Shown: positions 9,033-17,621 of the stretch, in pieces
Position numbering within the stretch: the stretch's first letter is position 1
Layout: every line of letters begins with the position of its first letter
From: Streptomyces sp. CG4
GTDB taxonomy: Bacteria; Actinomycetota; Actinomycetes; Streptomycetales; Streptomycetaceae
Reading direction: 5' to 3'
Length of the DNA stretch: 64,000 nt
Assembly (NCBI RefSeq): GCF_041080655.1
Contig: NZ_CP163525.1
Span: 9,796,001 to 9,860,000 of the forward strand
Made by a program: the position numbers and the translations under genes
The notes under the pieces: model-generated
The model's input: only the letters and a program-made list of their open reading frames with translations
Told to the model about the DNA's origin: nothing
Database searches by the model: none

Positions 9033-10106
9033 ATGTCGACGGAGGAGGGGAATGTGGCCGGGGAAGGCGCTCAGCGCAAGACAGCCACGCGGAGCCCGGA
9101 CGGGCCGGCCAAGGTGACGATCACCGAGATCGCGCGAGAGGCCGGCGTGTCGGTGCCGACCGTCTCGCGGGTCGTCAACGGACGCTCCGACGTCTCGCCC
9201 GCCACCCGGGCCCGGGTCGAGGACCTGCTGCACCGGCACGGCTACCGGCGCAGGCCCACGGGCGACCGGGCGGCCCTGCTCGACCTGGTCTTCAACGATC
9301 TGGACAGCCCGTGGGCCGTGGAGATCATCCGGGGCGTGGAGGAGGTTGCCCACGAGGCGGGAGTCGGCACCGTCGTCTCCGCGATCCACGACCGGGCGGG
9401 TGCCGCGCGCCAGTGGATGACCAATCTGCGGGCCCGCGCCTCGGACGGCGTGATCCTGGTGACCTCGGCCCTGGAGCCGGGCCTGCACGACGAACTGCGG
9501 CGTCTGGGCGTTCCGTTGGTGGTGATCGACCCGGCCGGATCACCCGCCACCGAGGCGCCGACCGTCGGCGCCACCAACTGGGCGGGCGGCATGGCGGCCA
9601 CCGAGTATCTGCTGCACCTCGGGCACCGGCGTATCGGGTTCATCGAGGGCCCGCCGCGGCTGCTGTGCTCCCGGGCCCGGCTCGACGGCTACCGGGCCGC
9701 GCTCGACGTCGCGGGCGTGCCGGCCGCCGACGAACTCATCGTGCCTGGCGACTTTTACCACGAGTCCGGCTTCACGGGCGCGGGCTGCCTGCTCGACCTG
9801 GCCGACCCGCCGACCGCGATCTTCGCGGCCAGCGACCAGATGGCGCTCGGCGCGATCGAGGCACTGCGGCGGCGTGGCCTCAGGGTGCCCGAGGACATGA
9901 GCATCGTCGGCTTCGACGACCTGCCGGAGGTGCGCTGGTCCGCGCCGCCGCTGACGACCGTGCGCCAACCTCTCGCGGACATGGGCAAGTTGGCGGCACG
10001 CTCGGTCCTCGATCTCGCACGCTCGGTCGCCCCCGCGTCGCCACGGGTCGAACTGGCGACGGAACTCGTGGTCAGGGCCAGTACGGCAGCGCCGCGCCAA
10101 GCGTAA
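9033..10106 (+). CDS. bxlR: LacI-family repressor of the xylo-oligosaccharide operon (BxlR-like)
   Basis: 357 residues. A 28-residue polar leader precedes a LacI helix-turn-helix (VTITEIAREAGVSVPTVSRVVNG), followed by a periplasmic-binding-like sensor domain with LGHRRIGFI, RLDGYRAAL, TAIFAASDQMALGA and GFDDLPEVRWS. ATG 9033 has GGGAG eight bases upstream. It sits directly before bxlEFGA on the same strand, the arrangement of the bxl locus described in other streptomycetes, where BxlR represses the transporter and xylosidase genes and is released by xylose or xylobiose. A strong hairpin separates it from bxlE. The LacI at 17622-18665 is a clear paralog. Confidence 0.85.
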   Translation: MSTEEGNVAGEGAQRKTATRSPDGPAKVTITEIAREAGVSVPTVSRVVNGRSDVSPATRARVEDLLHRHGYRRRPTGDRAALLDLVFNDLDSPWAVEIIRGVEEVAHEAGVGTVVSAIHDRAGAARQWMTNLRARASDGVILVTSALEPGLHDELRRLGVPLVVIDPAGSPATEAPTVGATNWAGGMAATEYLLHLGHRRIGFIEGPPRLLCSRARLDGYRAALDVAGVPAADELIVPGDFYHESGFTGAGCLLDLADPPTAIFAASDQMALGAIEALRRRGLRVPEDMSIVGFDDLPEVRWSAPPLTTVRQPLADMGKLAARSVLDLARSVAPASPRVELATELVVRASTAAPRQA

Positions 10107-10121
10107 CGGAACGTAATACTC

Positions 10122-10166
10122 CGGGGGTGTCAACGGCCCTTTTTGTCAGGGCCGTTGACACCCCCG
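10122..10166. terminator. 19-bp perfect inverted repeat between bxlR and bxlE
   Basis: Arms CGGGGGTGTCAACGGCCCT (10122-10140) and AGGGCCGTTGACACCCCCG (10148-10166) with a 7-base loop TTTTGTC. It lies 15 bases after the bxlR stop and is the strongest hairpin in the region, so it should end bxlR transcripts. The right arm also contains the TTGACA of the likely bxlE promoter, so the element may double as an operator. Confidence 0.7.
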
Positions 10167-10183
10167 ACGCATGCCCGTAATTT
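10155..10183 (+). promoter_or_regulatory. bxlE promoter, TTGACA-N17-TAATTT
   Basis: TTGACA at 10155-10160 and TAATTT at 10178-10183, spaced 17 bases, a good match to housekeeping (HrdB) promoters. The -35 box is inside the right arm of the inverted repeat. The bxlE ATG is 50 bases after the -10 box. Confidence 0.55.
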
Positions 10184-10216
10184 CCGTGGCCACCTCCCCG
10201 ATAATTTACGGATCTC

Positions 10217-10224
10217 TTCCGGAA
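10217..10224. promoter_or_regulatory. TTCCGGAA palindrome at the bxlE ribosome site
   Basis: Third copy of the octamer. GGAAGG at 10221-10226 within it is the ribosome site of bxlE, six bases before ATG 10233. Confidence 0.3.
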
Positions 10225-10232
10225 GGTGTGCC

Positions 10233-11540
10233 ATGCCAGACACTGCCCCTTCTTCTCTCTCCCGTCGCCGCTTCCTTGGAGTGGTCTCCGTCGCGGGGCT
10301 GGGCACCGCCGTGCTCACGTCGTGCGGGAGCTCCGACTCCGGCGGCGGCAAGGACAGCCAGGGCAGGACCGTTGTCGAGTGGTGGCACATCCAGACCACG
10401 GAGCCCGGCAAGCACTTGTGGCCCCAGCAAGCCACGGCGTACGAGAAGGCGCATCCCAAGGTCAAGATCAAGCTCGTGCCGCTGGAGAACGACGCCTTCA
10501 AGTCGAAGATGACAGCCCTCGTCGGTACGGGAAAGCTGCCCGACCTGTACAACACCTGGGGCGGTGGCGTCCTCAAGCAGCAGGTCGACGCAGGTCTCAC
10601 CGAGGACATCACCGACCAGGTCAAGGACTGGATCGGCGACCTGGTGCCCGCCTCGCGCAAGGCGTACGAGTTCGACGGCAGGACCTATGCCGTTCCGGTC
10701 GACATCGGAGCCGTCGGCTTCTGGTACAACAAGGCGCTCTTCAAGCAGGCCAAGATCGCCGCCCCGCCCACGACCTGGGCCGAACTCCTCGACGCCGTCA
10801 AGAAGCTCAAGACGGCCGGCATCACGCCGATCGCCCTCGCCGGCAAGGAGAAGTGGCCCGGCATGTACTACTGGGCGTATCTGGCGATCCGTATCGCCGG
10901 GGTCGACGGAATGCAGAAGGCCGCGGACGCGAAGGACTTCAGCGGCGACGACTTCGTCAAGGCGGGCGAGCACCTCAAGGAACTCGTGGACCTGCAGCCG
11001 TTCCAGAAGGGCTTCCTGGGTGCCGCGTACCCGGGGCCGACCGGTGAGGCAGCCACCATGGGCAACGCCAAGGCGGCCATGGAACTGATGGGCCAGTGGG
11101 CGCCCAATACGCAGAAGTCGGAGGGCAAGGGCATCGGCTCCGACCTCGGCTTCTTCCCCTTCCCGGCGGTCGACGGCGGCAAGGGCAAGCCCACCGACGT
11201 CTTCGGCGGTGGCGGCGGCTACGCGCTGCGCAAGGGCGGGCCCAAGGAGGCCCTCGACTTCCTGAAGTGGTTCGTCGGCCCCGAGAGCGACAGCAGGCTC
11301 GTCAGGGAAGGCGGGATGATCCCGGTGAACACGAAGGCCCGGGACGCCCTCACCGATCCCAACCTCAAGGCAGTCTCCGACCTGCTGAACGCCGCCACGG
11401 CCTTCCAGCTCTACCTCGACCAGGCCTATCCGCCGGCCGTCGGCCAGGAGGTCAACGACTCGGTGGCCGCGCTCATCGCGGGCTCCAAGTCCCCGCAAGA
11501 GGTGACCCGTTCCATCACCCAGGTCGCGAAGAGCCAGTAG
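10233..11540 (+). CDS. bxlE: Xylo-oligosaccharide ABC transporter, solute-binding lipoprotein
   Basis: 435 residues. The signal has a twin-arginine pattern (SRRRFLGVV) and a lipobox (LTSC, followed by GSSDSGGGK), so it is probably Tat-exported and lipid-anchored. The mature protein is a family 1 extracellular solute-binding protein (VVEWWHIQT, PDLYNTWGGG, DIGAVGFWYNKALF, MELMGQWAP). By context it binds xylobiose or related oligomers released by the secreted xylanases. Its stop abuts the bxlF ATG. No ATPase gene is in the operon; in Streptomyces a shared MsiK-type ATPase usually powers such transporters. Confidence 0.88.
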   Translation: MPDTAPSSLSRRRFLGVVSVAGLGTAVLTSCGSSDSGGGKDSQGRTVVEWWHIQTTEPGKHLWPQQATAYEKAHPKVKIKLVPLENDAFKSKMTALVGTGKLPDLYNTWGGGVLKQQVDAGLTEDITDQVKDWIGDLVPASRKAYEFDGRTYAVPVDIGAVGFWYNKALFKQAKIAAPPTTWAELLDAVKKLKTAGITPIALAGKEKWPGMYYWAYLAIRIAGVDGMQKAADAKDFSGDDFVKAGEHLKELVDLQPFQKGFLGAAYPGPTGEAATMGNAKAAMELMGQWAPNTQKSEGKGIGSDLGFFPFPAVDGGKGKPTDVFGGGGGYALRKGGPKEALDFLKWFVGPESDSRLVREGGMIPVNTKARDALTDPNLKAVSDLLNAATAFQLYLDQAYPPAVGQEVNDSVAALIAGSKSPQEVTRSITQVAKSQ

Positions 11541-12539
11541 ATGACGATGGCTTCGACCCAGATCGAGGACGCGGGACCCGCTCTGCGAGAGGGGGCGCCG
11601 ACCGGTCAGGTGAGGAACCGGCGGCCGGTGGCCCGCCGGGTGCGAGACTGGCTGACCGCCTTCCTGTTCACCGTCCCCGGGCTCGCTCTGTTCCTCGTGT
11701 TCGTGGCGATCCCGATCCTGTACGCGGGATACGTCTGCTTCTTCAACTGGGGTGGTTTCGGCTCGCCTTCGGACTTCGTGGGCGTGGACAACTTCACCCG
11801 CCTGTTCCAGGACCCGGTGTTCCTCGGCGACCTGTGGCGCGGCCTGCTCCTGGTGGGCCTCTCGCTCGGCCTGCAACTCCCGTTCGCGCTCGCCATGGCC
11901 GTGCTCCTCAACCAGAAACTGCGCGGCCGCGCCGTCTACCGGATGCTGTTCTTCGCCCCGTACGTCCTGTCGGAAGTCATCACCGGCGTGCTGTTCTCGA
12001 TGATCTTCGCGCCGGACAGCGGGCTCGCCGACAAGGTGCTCGGCGCCGTCGGCCTCGGCGGCGCCGGCGGCCTCTGGTTCGCCGGCCAGAACACCGTCCT
12101 GGCGACCCTCTTCCTGGTCATGACCTGGAAGTACTTCGGATTCCACATGATGCTGCTCCTGGCAGGGCTTCAGGGCATTCCGGCCGAACTGACGGAAGCC
12201 GCCCGCCTCGACGGGGCGAACGCCTGGCAGCGTTTCCGCCACATCACCCTGCCCCTGCTCGGACCGACGATCCGGATGAGCATCTTCCTGTCCGTGATCG
12301 GCGCGATCCAGCTCTTCGACCTGGTGTGGGTGGTGACGCAGGGCGGACCCGACCACCACTCCGAGACCATGGCGGTCACGATGTTCCAGTTCGGCTTCAA
12401 GCGCTACCAGATGGGGTACGCCAGCGCGATCTCGATCGTCATGTTCCTCATCAGCCTCGTCTTCGCGCTCTTCTACCAGCGCTATGTGCTGCGCCGCGAC
12501 ACCGAAGGCGCCCTCACGAACATGCGAGGATCCCGATGA
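11541..12539 (+). CDS. bxlF: Xylo-oligosaccharide ABC transporter permease (MalF-type)
   Basis: 332-residue inner-membrane permease with about six hydrophobic segments, starting at residue 35 (LTAFLFTVPGLALFLVFVA). The cytoplasmic EAA loop reads ELTEAARLDGANAWQRFRHI, the site for the ATPase. The start is the ATG directly after the bxlE stop; the end overlaps bxlG by ATGA. Pairs with bxlG to form the channel. Confidence 0.9.
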   Translation: MTMASTQIEDAGPALREGAPTGQVRNRRPVARRVRDWLTAFLFTVPGLALFLVFVAIPILYAGYVCFFNWGGFGSPSDFVGVDNFTRLFQDPVFLGDLWRGLLLVGLSLGLQLPFALAMAVLLNQKLRGRAVYRMLFFAPYVLSEVITGVLFSMIFAPDSGLADKVLGAVGLGGAGGLWFAGQNTVLATLFLVMTWKYFGFHMMLLLAGLQGIPAELTEAARLDGANAWQRFRHITLPLLGPTIRMSIFLSVIGAIQLFDLVWVVTQGGPDHHSETMAVTMFQFGFKRYQMGYASAISIVMFLISLVFALFYQRYVLRRDTEGALTNMRGSR

Positions 12540-13384
12540 CGGCCCCGGCTCCGACTGCACGGCGACGCAGCTTCACGTCCCTGCCCCTGTACGTGACTGT
12601 GTGGCTGATCGGCGTCGTCATGGTGACGCCGCTGCTGTACGCGCTCATGTCCGGCTTCAAGTCCACCGACCAGCTCTCCGGCAACTCGTTCGGCCTGCCC
12701 TCCCCGTGGGTGACGAAGAACTACACCGACATCCTCAAGGACGGCGCGTTCTGGCGCATGCTCGGCTCGTCGACCCTGATCGCCGTCGCGACCACCGTGC
12801 TGACGGTGGGTGCCGCTGCGCTCGCCGCGTTCGCTCTCGCCCGATTCGCCTTCCGGGGACGGGAGGTGCTCTTCGCCCTCTTCACGGTCGGCCTGATGTT
12901 CCCGTTCGCGGTGGCGATCCTGCCGCTGTTCGTGCTCCTGCGCACGTTCGGACTGCTCGACAACCCGTGGGGCGTGATCCTGCCGCAGGCCGCGTTCGGG
13001 CTGCCCATGACCGTGGTCATCCTGCGCAACTTCTTCCGGGAGATCCCCGGCGAACTGGAGGAGGCAGCCACGCTCGACGGCTGCTCCGCGTTCGGCTTCT
13101 TCTGGCGGGTCCTGCTGCCGATGGCGCGGCCCGCGCTCGGCACCGTCTCCGTCCTCGCCGTGGTGACCAGCTGGAACAACTTCCTGCTCCCACTGCTCGT
13201 CTTCAGCGAACCCACCTGGTGGACGATCCCGGTCGGCGTCCAGCAGTTCCAGGGCCAGTACTCCAGCGACACCGCCCGCATCTTCGCCTACCTGGTCCTG
13301 TCCATGGCACCTGCGCTGGCCTTCTACGCGGTGGCCGAACGGCAGTTGATCGGCGGCATCACATTGGGCGCGACCAAGGGCTGA
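12536..13384 (+). CDS. bxlG: Xylo-oligosaccharide ABC transporter permease (MalG-type)
   Basis: 282-residue permease, second half of the BxlFG channel. The start overlaps the bxlF stop (ATGA). Six hydrophobic segments; EAA loop ELEEAATLDGCSAFGFFWRV. The C-terminus (RQLIGGITLGATKG) is typical of CUT1 MalG-like permeases. Followed 52 bases later by bxlA. Confidence 0.9.
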   Translation: MTAPAPTARRRSFTSLPLYVTVWLIGVVMVTPLLYALMSGFKSTDQLSGNSFGLPSPWVTKNYTDILKDGAFWRMLGSSTLIAVATTVLTVGAAALAAFALARFAFRGREVLFALFTVGLMFPFAVAILPLFVLLRTFGLLDNPWGVILPQAAFGLPMTVVILRNFFREIPGELEEAATLDGCSAFGFFWRVLLPMARPALGTVSVLAVVTSWNNFLLPLLVFSEPTWWTIPVGVQQFQGQYSSDTARIFAYLVLSMAPALAFYAVAERQLIGGITLGATKG

Positions 13385-13436
13385 CACCGCCGTCGGCCGT
13401 CAACACCCCGTTTTCACACCGTACGTGAGGAGTTCC

Positions 13437-15668
13437 ATGGTTCAGCCATGGCAGGACACCGCCCTGTCCGCGCAAGCCCGGGCGGCAGACCTGCTCGCCC
13501 GGATGACCCGCGAGGAGAAGACCGCCCAGCTGTCCAGTGTCTGGCTCGGCAGCTCCGGAGACGAAACAACGGGCGCCGAGGTCGCCCCCGGCCAGAACGC
13601 GTACGCCAACCGCAGCGCCGCCCTGGACACGCTGCTCCCGTACGGGGTCGGCCAGCTGACCCGCCCTTTCGGTACCGTTCCCGTGGATCCGGCAGAAGGC
13701 GCCGCCTGCCTCGCCGAACTGCAGCGCACCATCCGCGCGGGCAACCGGTTCGAGCTGCCCGCGCTCGCCCACGAGGAGTGCCTGACCGGCTTCACCGCCT
13801 GGCAGGCCACCGTCTTCCCGACCCCGCTCGCCTGGGGCGCCACCTTCGACCCCGCGCTGATCACGGACATGGCTCGGGCGATCGGTACGTCGATGCGTGC
13901 GGTCGGCATCCACCAGGGCCTCGCCCCGGTCCTGGACGTCGTACGGGATCCACGCTGGGGCCGCACCGAGGAGACCATCGGCGAGGACCCCTATCTCGTC
14001 GGCACGATCGGTTCCGCGTACGTACGCGGCCTGGAAACTGCCGGCATCGTTGCGACGCTCAAGCACTTCGCCGCGTACTCGGCCTCCCGAGCCGCCCGCA
14101 ACCACGCGCCCGCGTCGATCGGGCCGCGCGAACTCGCGGACGTCATTCTGCCGCCGTTCGAAATGGCGATCCGCGACGGCGGCGCCCGCTCCGTGATGCC
14201 CTCCTACAACGACATCGACGGCCTGCCCGCCCACGCTCACCCGATGCTGCTCACTCACATCCTTCGCGAACAATGGGAGTTCAGTGGCACCGTGGTCTCG
14301 GACTACTACGGGATCTCGCTCCTCGAAGAGGCGCACCGGGTCGCGGACGGGGAGCCCGGAGCGGCGCGGCTCGCCCTCGCCGCGGGCGTCGACGTGGAGC
14401 TGCCCGCCGCCCGCTGCTTCAGCCTGGCGGACCCGCTCCCCGAGGATCTGCTCGACCGGGCCGCGCTGCGCGTCCTGACCCAGAAGTGCGAACTGGGGCT
14501 GCTCGACGCCGCCGGGGAGCCCGGCACCGGGGATGTGCCCGTCGACCTGAACCCGCCGCACATGCGGGAGCTGGCGAGGAGGGTCGCCGAGGAGTCGGTC
14601 GTGCTGCTCGCCAACGACGCCGGAACGTTGCCGCTGAGTGACGGGCTGCGGATCGCCGTCGTCGGGCCGCTCGCCGACGAGCAGGCCGCCATGATGGGCT
14701 GTTACACCTTCCCCCGGCATGTGGGCGTACACCACCCGGAACTCCCCATCGGTGTCGATGTGTTGACGCTGGCCCAGGCGCTGCACGCGGAATTCCCGGG
14801 CGCCGAGTTCGTCGACGAGCCGGCCGGCGCGGATGTGGCGCTCGCCGTGGTCGGGGACCGCTCCGGCCTGTTCGGACACGGCTCGTCGGGCGAGGGCTGT
14901 GACGCCGAGGACCTGGAACTACCCTACGGGCAAGGGGAATTGCTGGACGAGATCATGGCGTCCGGCGCTCCGTTCATCGTCGTCGTCCTCAGTGGGCGGC
15001 CCTACGCGCTGGGCCGCTGGGCCGCACGGGCCGCGGCCGTCGTCCAGGCGTTCTTCCCCGGACAGGAGGGCGGCCGGGCCGTCGCCGGCGTCCTCTCCGG
15101 GCGTGTGGAGCCGTCAGGGCGACTGCCGATCGCGGTGCCGCGCAGCCCCGGCGGTCAGCCCGCCCCGTACCTCGCGCCGCCGCTCGCCCGGAACGGCTTC
15201 CCCAGCACGGTCGACCCGACCCCCCTCTACCCGTTCGGCCACGGCCTGTCGTACACCACCTTCGCCTGGGACGCCCCCCAGTGCGAGAGCGCCGAACTCC
15301 CCACCGACGGCGAGACCTCGATCCGCCTCACTGTCCGTAACACCGGCGACCGGCCGGGCACCGAGATCGTCCAGCTGTACCTCCACGACCCGCTCGCCAC
15401 CGTCGCCCAGCCCGATGTCCGGCTCGTCGGCTACGCCCGGGTGCCGCTCGACGCGGGGGCGTCCGCCGAGGTCCACGTCACCTTCCCGGCGGACCTGGCC
15501 GCGTACACCGGAGCCGACGGCCGCCGCGTCGTCGAACCCGGCGCCCTCGAACTGCGCCTCGCGACCTCCAGCGCACACGCCCGCCACACGGTGCCGCTCA
15601 CCCTGACGGGTCCGGTCCGCGAGGTCGGGCACGAGCGGCGGCTGCGCTGCGAGATGCGTGTCAAGTAG
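13437..15668 (+). CDS. bxlA: GH3 beta-xylosidase
   Basis: 743 residues, no signal peptide, so cytoplasmic. ATG 13437 has TGAGGAG six bases upstream; GTG 13425 overlaps that site and was rejected. N-terminal GH3 barrel with RWGRTEETIGEDPYL, KHFAAYS and the nucleophile Asp in VVSDYYGI (about D289); then the alpha/beta sandwich (VVLLANDAGTLPL, FGHGSSGEGCDAED) and a fibronectin-III-like tail (YPFGHGLSYTTF, NTGDRPGTEIVQLYL). It converts imported xylobiose and other short oligomers to xylose and completes the bxl operon. 62 bases on comes a GH10 gene that may be co-transcribed. Confidence 0.9.
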   Translation: MVQPWQDTALSAQARAADLLARMTREEKTAQLSSVWLGSSGDETTGAEVAPGQNAYANRSAALDTLLPYGVGQLTRPFGTVPVDPAEGAACLAELQRTIRAGNRFELPALAHEECLTGFTAWQATVFPTPLAWGATFDPALITDMARAIGTSMRAVGIHQGLAPVLDVVRDPRWGRTEETIGEDPYLVGTIGSAYVRGLETAGIVATLKHFAAYSASRAARNHAPASIGPRELADVILPPFEMAIRDGGARSVMPSYNDIDGLPAHAHPMLLTHILREQWEFSGTVVSDYYGISLLEEAHRVADGEPGAARLALAAGVDVELPAARCFSLADPLPEDLLDRAALRVLTQKCELGLLDAAGEPGTGDVPVDLNPPHMRELARRVAEESVVLLANDAGTLPLSDGLRIAVVGPLADEQAAMMGCYTFPRHVGVHHPELPIGVDVLTLAQALHAEFPGAEFVDEPAGADVALAVVGDRSGLFGHGSSGEGCDAEDLELPYGQGELLDEIMASGAPFIVVVLSGRPYALGRWAARAAAVVQAFFPGQEGGRAVAGVLSGRVEPSGRLPIAVPRSPGGQPAPYLAPPLARNGFPSTVDPTPLYPFGHGLSYTTFAWDAPQCESAELPTDGETSIRLTVRNTGDRPGTEIVQLYLHDPLATVAQPDVRLVGYARVPLDAGASAEVHVTFPADLAAYTGADGRRVVEPGALELRLATSSAHARHTVPLTLTGPVREVGHERRLRCEMRVK

Positions 15669-15730
15669 CCGCGTCGGCTCAAGCGCAAGGTCAACCACCG
15701 GTATCCACAACCTAGTTGAGGAGATCAACG

Positions 15731-16786
15731 ATGCGCTCCACTCGTGTCCGAACCGCCACGCTCGCCGCCGCGGCAGCCCTTCTGGCGGGGCTCGCCGTCG
15801 CCCCGGCCGCCCACGCGGGCACCCACCGGCACACCGCCGACCCCACCCTCGGCCAACTCGCCGAACGCACCGGCCGCTACTTCGGCTCCGCCGTCGACAA
15901 CCCGGAACTCGCCGACACCCCGTACGCCGACCTGCTCGGCAAGGAGTTCGACGCCACGACGCCTGGCAACGGCATGAAGTGGTATGCCACCGAACCGCAG
16001 CGTGGCGTCTTCGACTTCACCGCGGGCGACGAGATCGTGAACTACGCGAAGGCCAAGGGCCTGAAGGTGCGCGGTCACAACCTCCTGTGGCACCAACAGC
16101 TGCCGGACTGGCTCACCTCCGGCACCTGGACCAAGGACGAACTGCGCTCCATCCTCAAGAACCACATCACGCACGTCGTCAAGCACTACAAGGGCAAGGT
16201 CTTCGCCTGGGACGTCGCCAACGAGATCATGAACGAGGACGGCACCTACCGGGAGAACATCTTCTACAAGACGATCGGCCCGTCCTACATCGCTGACGCG
16301 CTGCGCTGGGCCCACGCCGCCGACCCCAAGGTCAAGCTCTATCTGAATGACTACAACGTCGAGGCCGTAGGCCCCAAGTCCGACGCCTACTACACGCTGA
16401 TCAAGCGGCTCAAGGCCGACCACGTCCCGATCGACGGGTTCGGCATGCAGGCGCATCTGGCGCTGCAGTACGGATTCCCGGACCGGATGCAGCAGAACAT
16501 CCAGCGCTTCGCCGACCTCGGCGTCGATGTCGCGATCACTGAGCTGGACATCCGCATGACCCTGCCGTCCGATGCGGACAAACTGGCCCGACAGGCCGAC
16601 TGGTACGGCAAGGTGACCGACGCCTGCCTCGCCGTGAAGCGCTGCGTCGGTATCACCCTGTGGGGCTACTCCGACAAGCACTCGTGGATCCCCGCGGTCT
16701 TCCCGGGCGAGGGCGCGGCCCTGCCCTGGGACGAGAACCTCGCACACAAGCCCGCGTACGACGCGATCCGTGAGGCTCTGCGGTAG
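15731..16786 (+). CDS. Secreted GH10 endo-xylanase, catalytic domain only
   Basis: 351 residues. ATG 15731 follows GAGGAG. Sec signal MRSTRVRTATLAAAAALLAG with cleavage near AHAG. A GH10 barrel with acid/base E165 (DVANEIMNE) and nucleophile E271 (ITELDIR), and the binding motif GHNLLWHQQLPDW. No carbohydrate-binding module, unlike XlnA at 31113. Cuts xylan internally outside the cell; products would feed the adjacent BxlEFG transporter. It lies directly downstream of bxlA without a clear terminator. Confidence 0.92.
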   Translation: MRSTRVRTATLAAAAALLAGLAVAPAAHAGTHRHTADPTLGQLAERTGRYFGSAVDNPELADTPYADLLGKEFDATTPGNGMKWYATEPQRGVFDFTAGDEIVNYAKAKGLKVRGHNLLWHQQLPDWLTSGTWTKDELRSILKNHITHVVKHYKGKVFAWDVANEIMNEDGTYRENIFYKTIGPSYIADALRWAHAADPKVKLYLNDYNVEAVGPKSDAYYTLIKRLKADHVPIDGFGMQAHLALQYGFPDRMQQNIQRFADLGVDVAITELDIRMTLPSDADKLARQADWYGKVTDACLAVKRCVGITLWGYSDKHSWIPAVFPGEGAALPWDENLAHKPAYDAIREALR

Positions 16787-16789
16787 ACC

Positions 16790-17340
16790 TCGGGCGCGCG
16801 CAGTGCCTCGACGGCCAGGCCGTGTCCGACGAGCAGGTGGTGGGCGGCGGCGAGGGCGCCGGTGCCCTCCTGGGCGCCGGGTGCGTGGCGGCCGACGGCG
16901 TAGGCGAGGAAGACGCTGCACCAGGGCTCGTTGAGGGTGATCCAGCTCGGGACGCGGTCGCCGAGGCGCTCGGCGACGATCGCCGGGTACTTGGCGAACC
17001 GCTCGGCGCTCGCGCGGATCCGCCAGCCGCCTTCGTCCTCCAGGGCCTGCGGCAGGTCCCAGTGGTAGAGGGTGGCGGCCGGTTCGATCCCGGCGTCGAG
17101 GAGGTCGTCGGCGAGACGGGAGGAGAAGTCCAGGCCCTTCCGGCTGGTCGGGCCCTTGCCGGTGGGGTGGATGCGGGGCCAGGCAATCGAGAAGCGGTAC
17201 GAGTCGTCGCCGAGGCCGCGCGGCAGAGCCACGTCCTCGGGGTGGCGGCGGGAGCGGTCGCAGGCCACGTCCCGGTGTCGCCGCGATCGCCGCGGCCCGG
17301 GGTGTGGCTGTAGGCGTCCCAGATGGAGGGGCCGCGCCCG
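16790..17340 (-). pseudogene. Truncated, frameshifted GH1 beta-glucosidase
   Basis: A decayed GH1 gene. In one minus frame the middle is recognisable: SYRFSIAWPRIHPTGKG, TLYHWDLPQALEDEGGW, SWITLNEPWCSVFLAYAVGRHAPG (acid/base Glu kept), HHLLVGHGLAVEAL. Upstream, GPSIWDAYSHTPG is read only in another frame, so there is a frameshift near 17290. Homology stops at about 16790, next to the GH10 stop codon, so the C-terminal half with the nucleophile (ITENG region) is missing. Roughly 180 of about 450 residues remain. It was probably a beta-glucosidase or xylosidase in the same sugar regulon. Confidence 0.75.
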
Positions 17341-17554
17341 CGGTGATGCCGGCGGCGATGTACTTCCAGAGGAAGATGACCCTCGGCGAGTGGCCAGTGA
17401 CGACCAGTTCCGCGAGTTGAAGCATTTCACCACCTGAGGTCAGCGGAGCCCTGTCGGTCGCCTGGACACGTCCGCACCCTGGACGCTGTGGCTCCAGGAC
17501 GCGGACGGCCGCGAGGTGATGTCGTCAGGCCGCAAAGGCACCCGAGCCGCGCGT

Positions 17555-17566
17555 CGAAACCTTTCG
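17555..17566. promoter_or_regulatory. CGAAA-N2-TTTCG palindrome before LacI gene
   Basis: CGAAACCTTTCG, 56 bases upstream of the LacI start at 17622. The same half-sites in the same order occur at 18635-18647 (CGAAA-GAG-TTTCG), upstream of xlnC. Short CGAA...TTCG palindromes are a known style of operator in Streptomyces xylanase genes. The likely ligand is this LacI protein acting on itself and on xlnC. Confidence 0.45.
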
Positions 17567-17621
17567 AACGATCCATGCATCACCCGGTGTGGGTAGTTGA
17601 CCGTGCCTTATGCTTCTGGGC

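Noticed and set aside
10206..12560. 784-codon open frame antisense to bxlE and bxlF
   Set aside because: Typical high-G+C shadow: it mirrors real genes, has no homology, and its composition (Glu, His, Val, Gly, Arg runs) is that of antisense codon bias.
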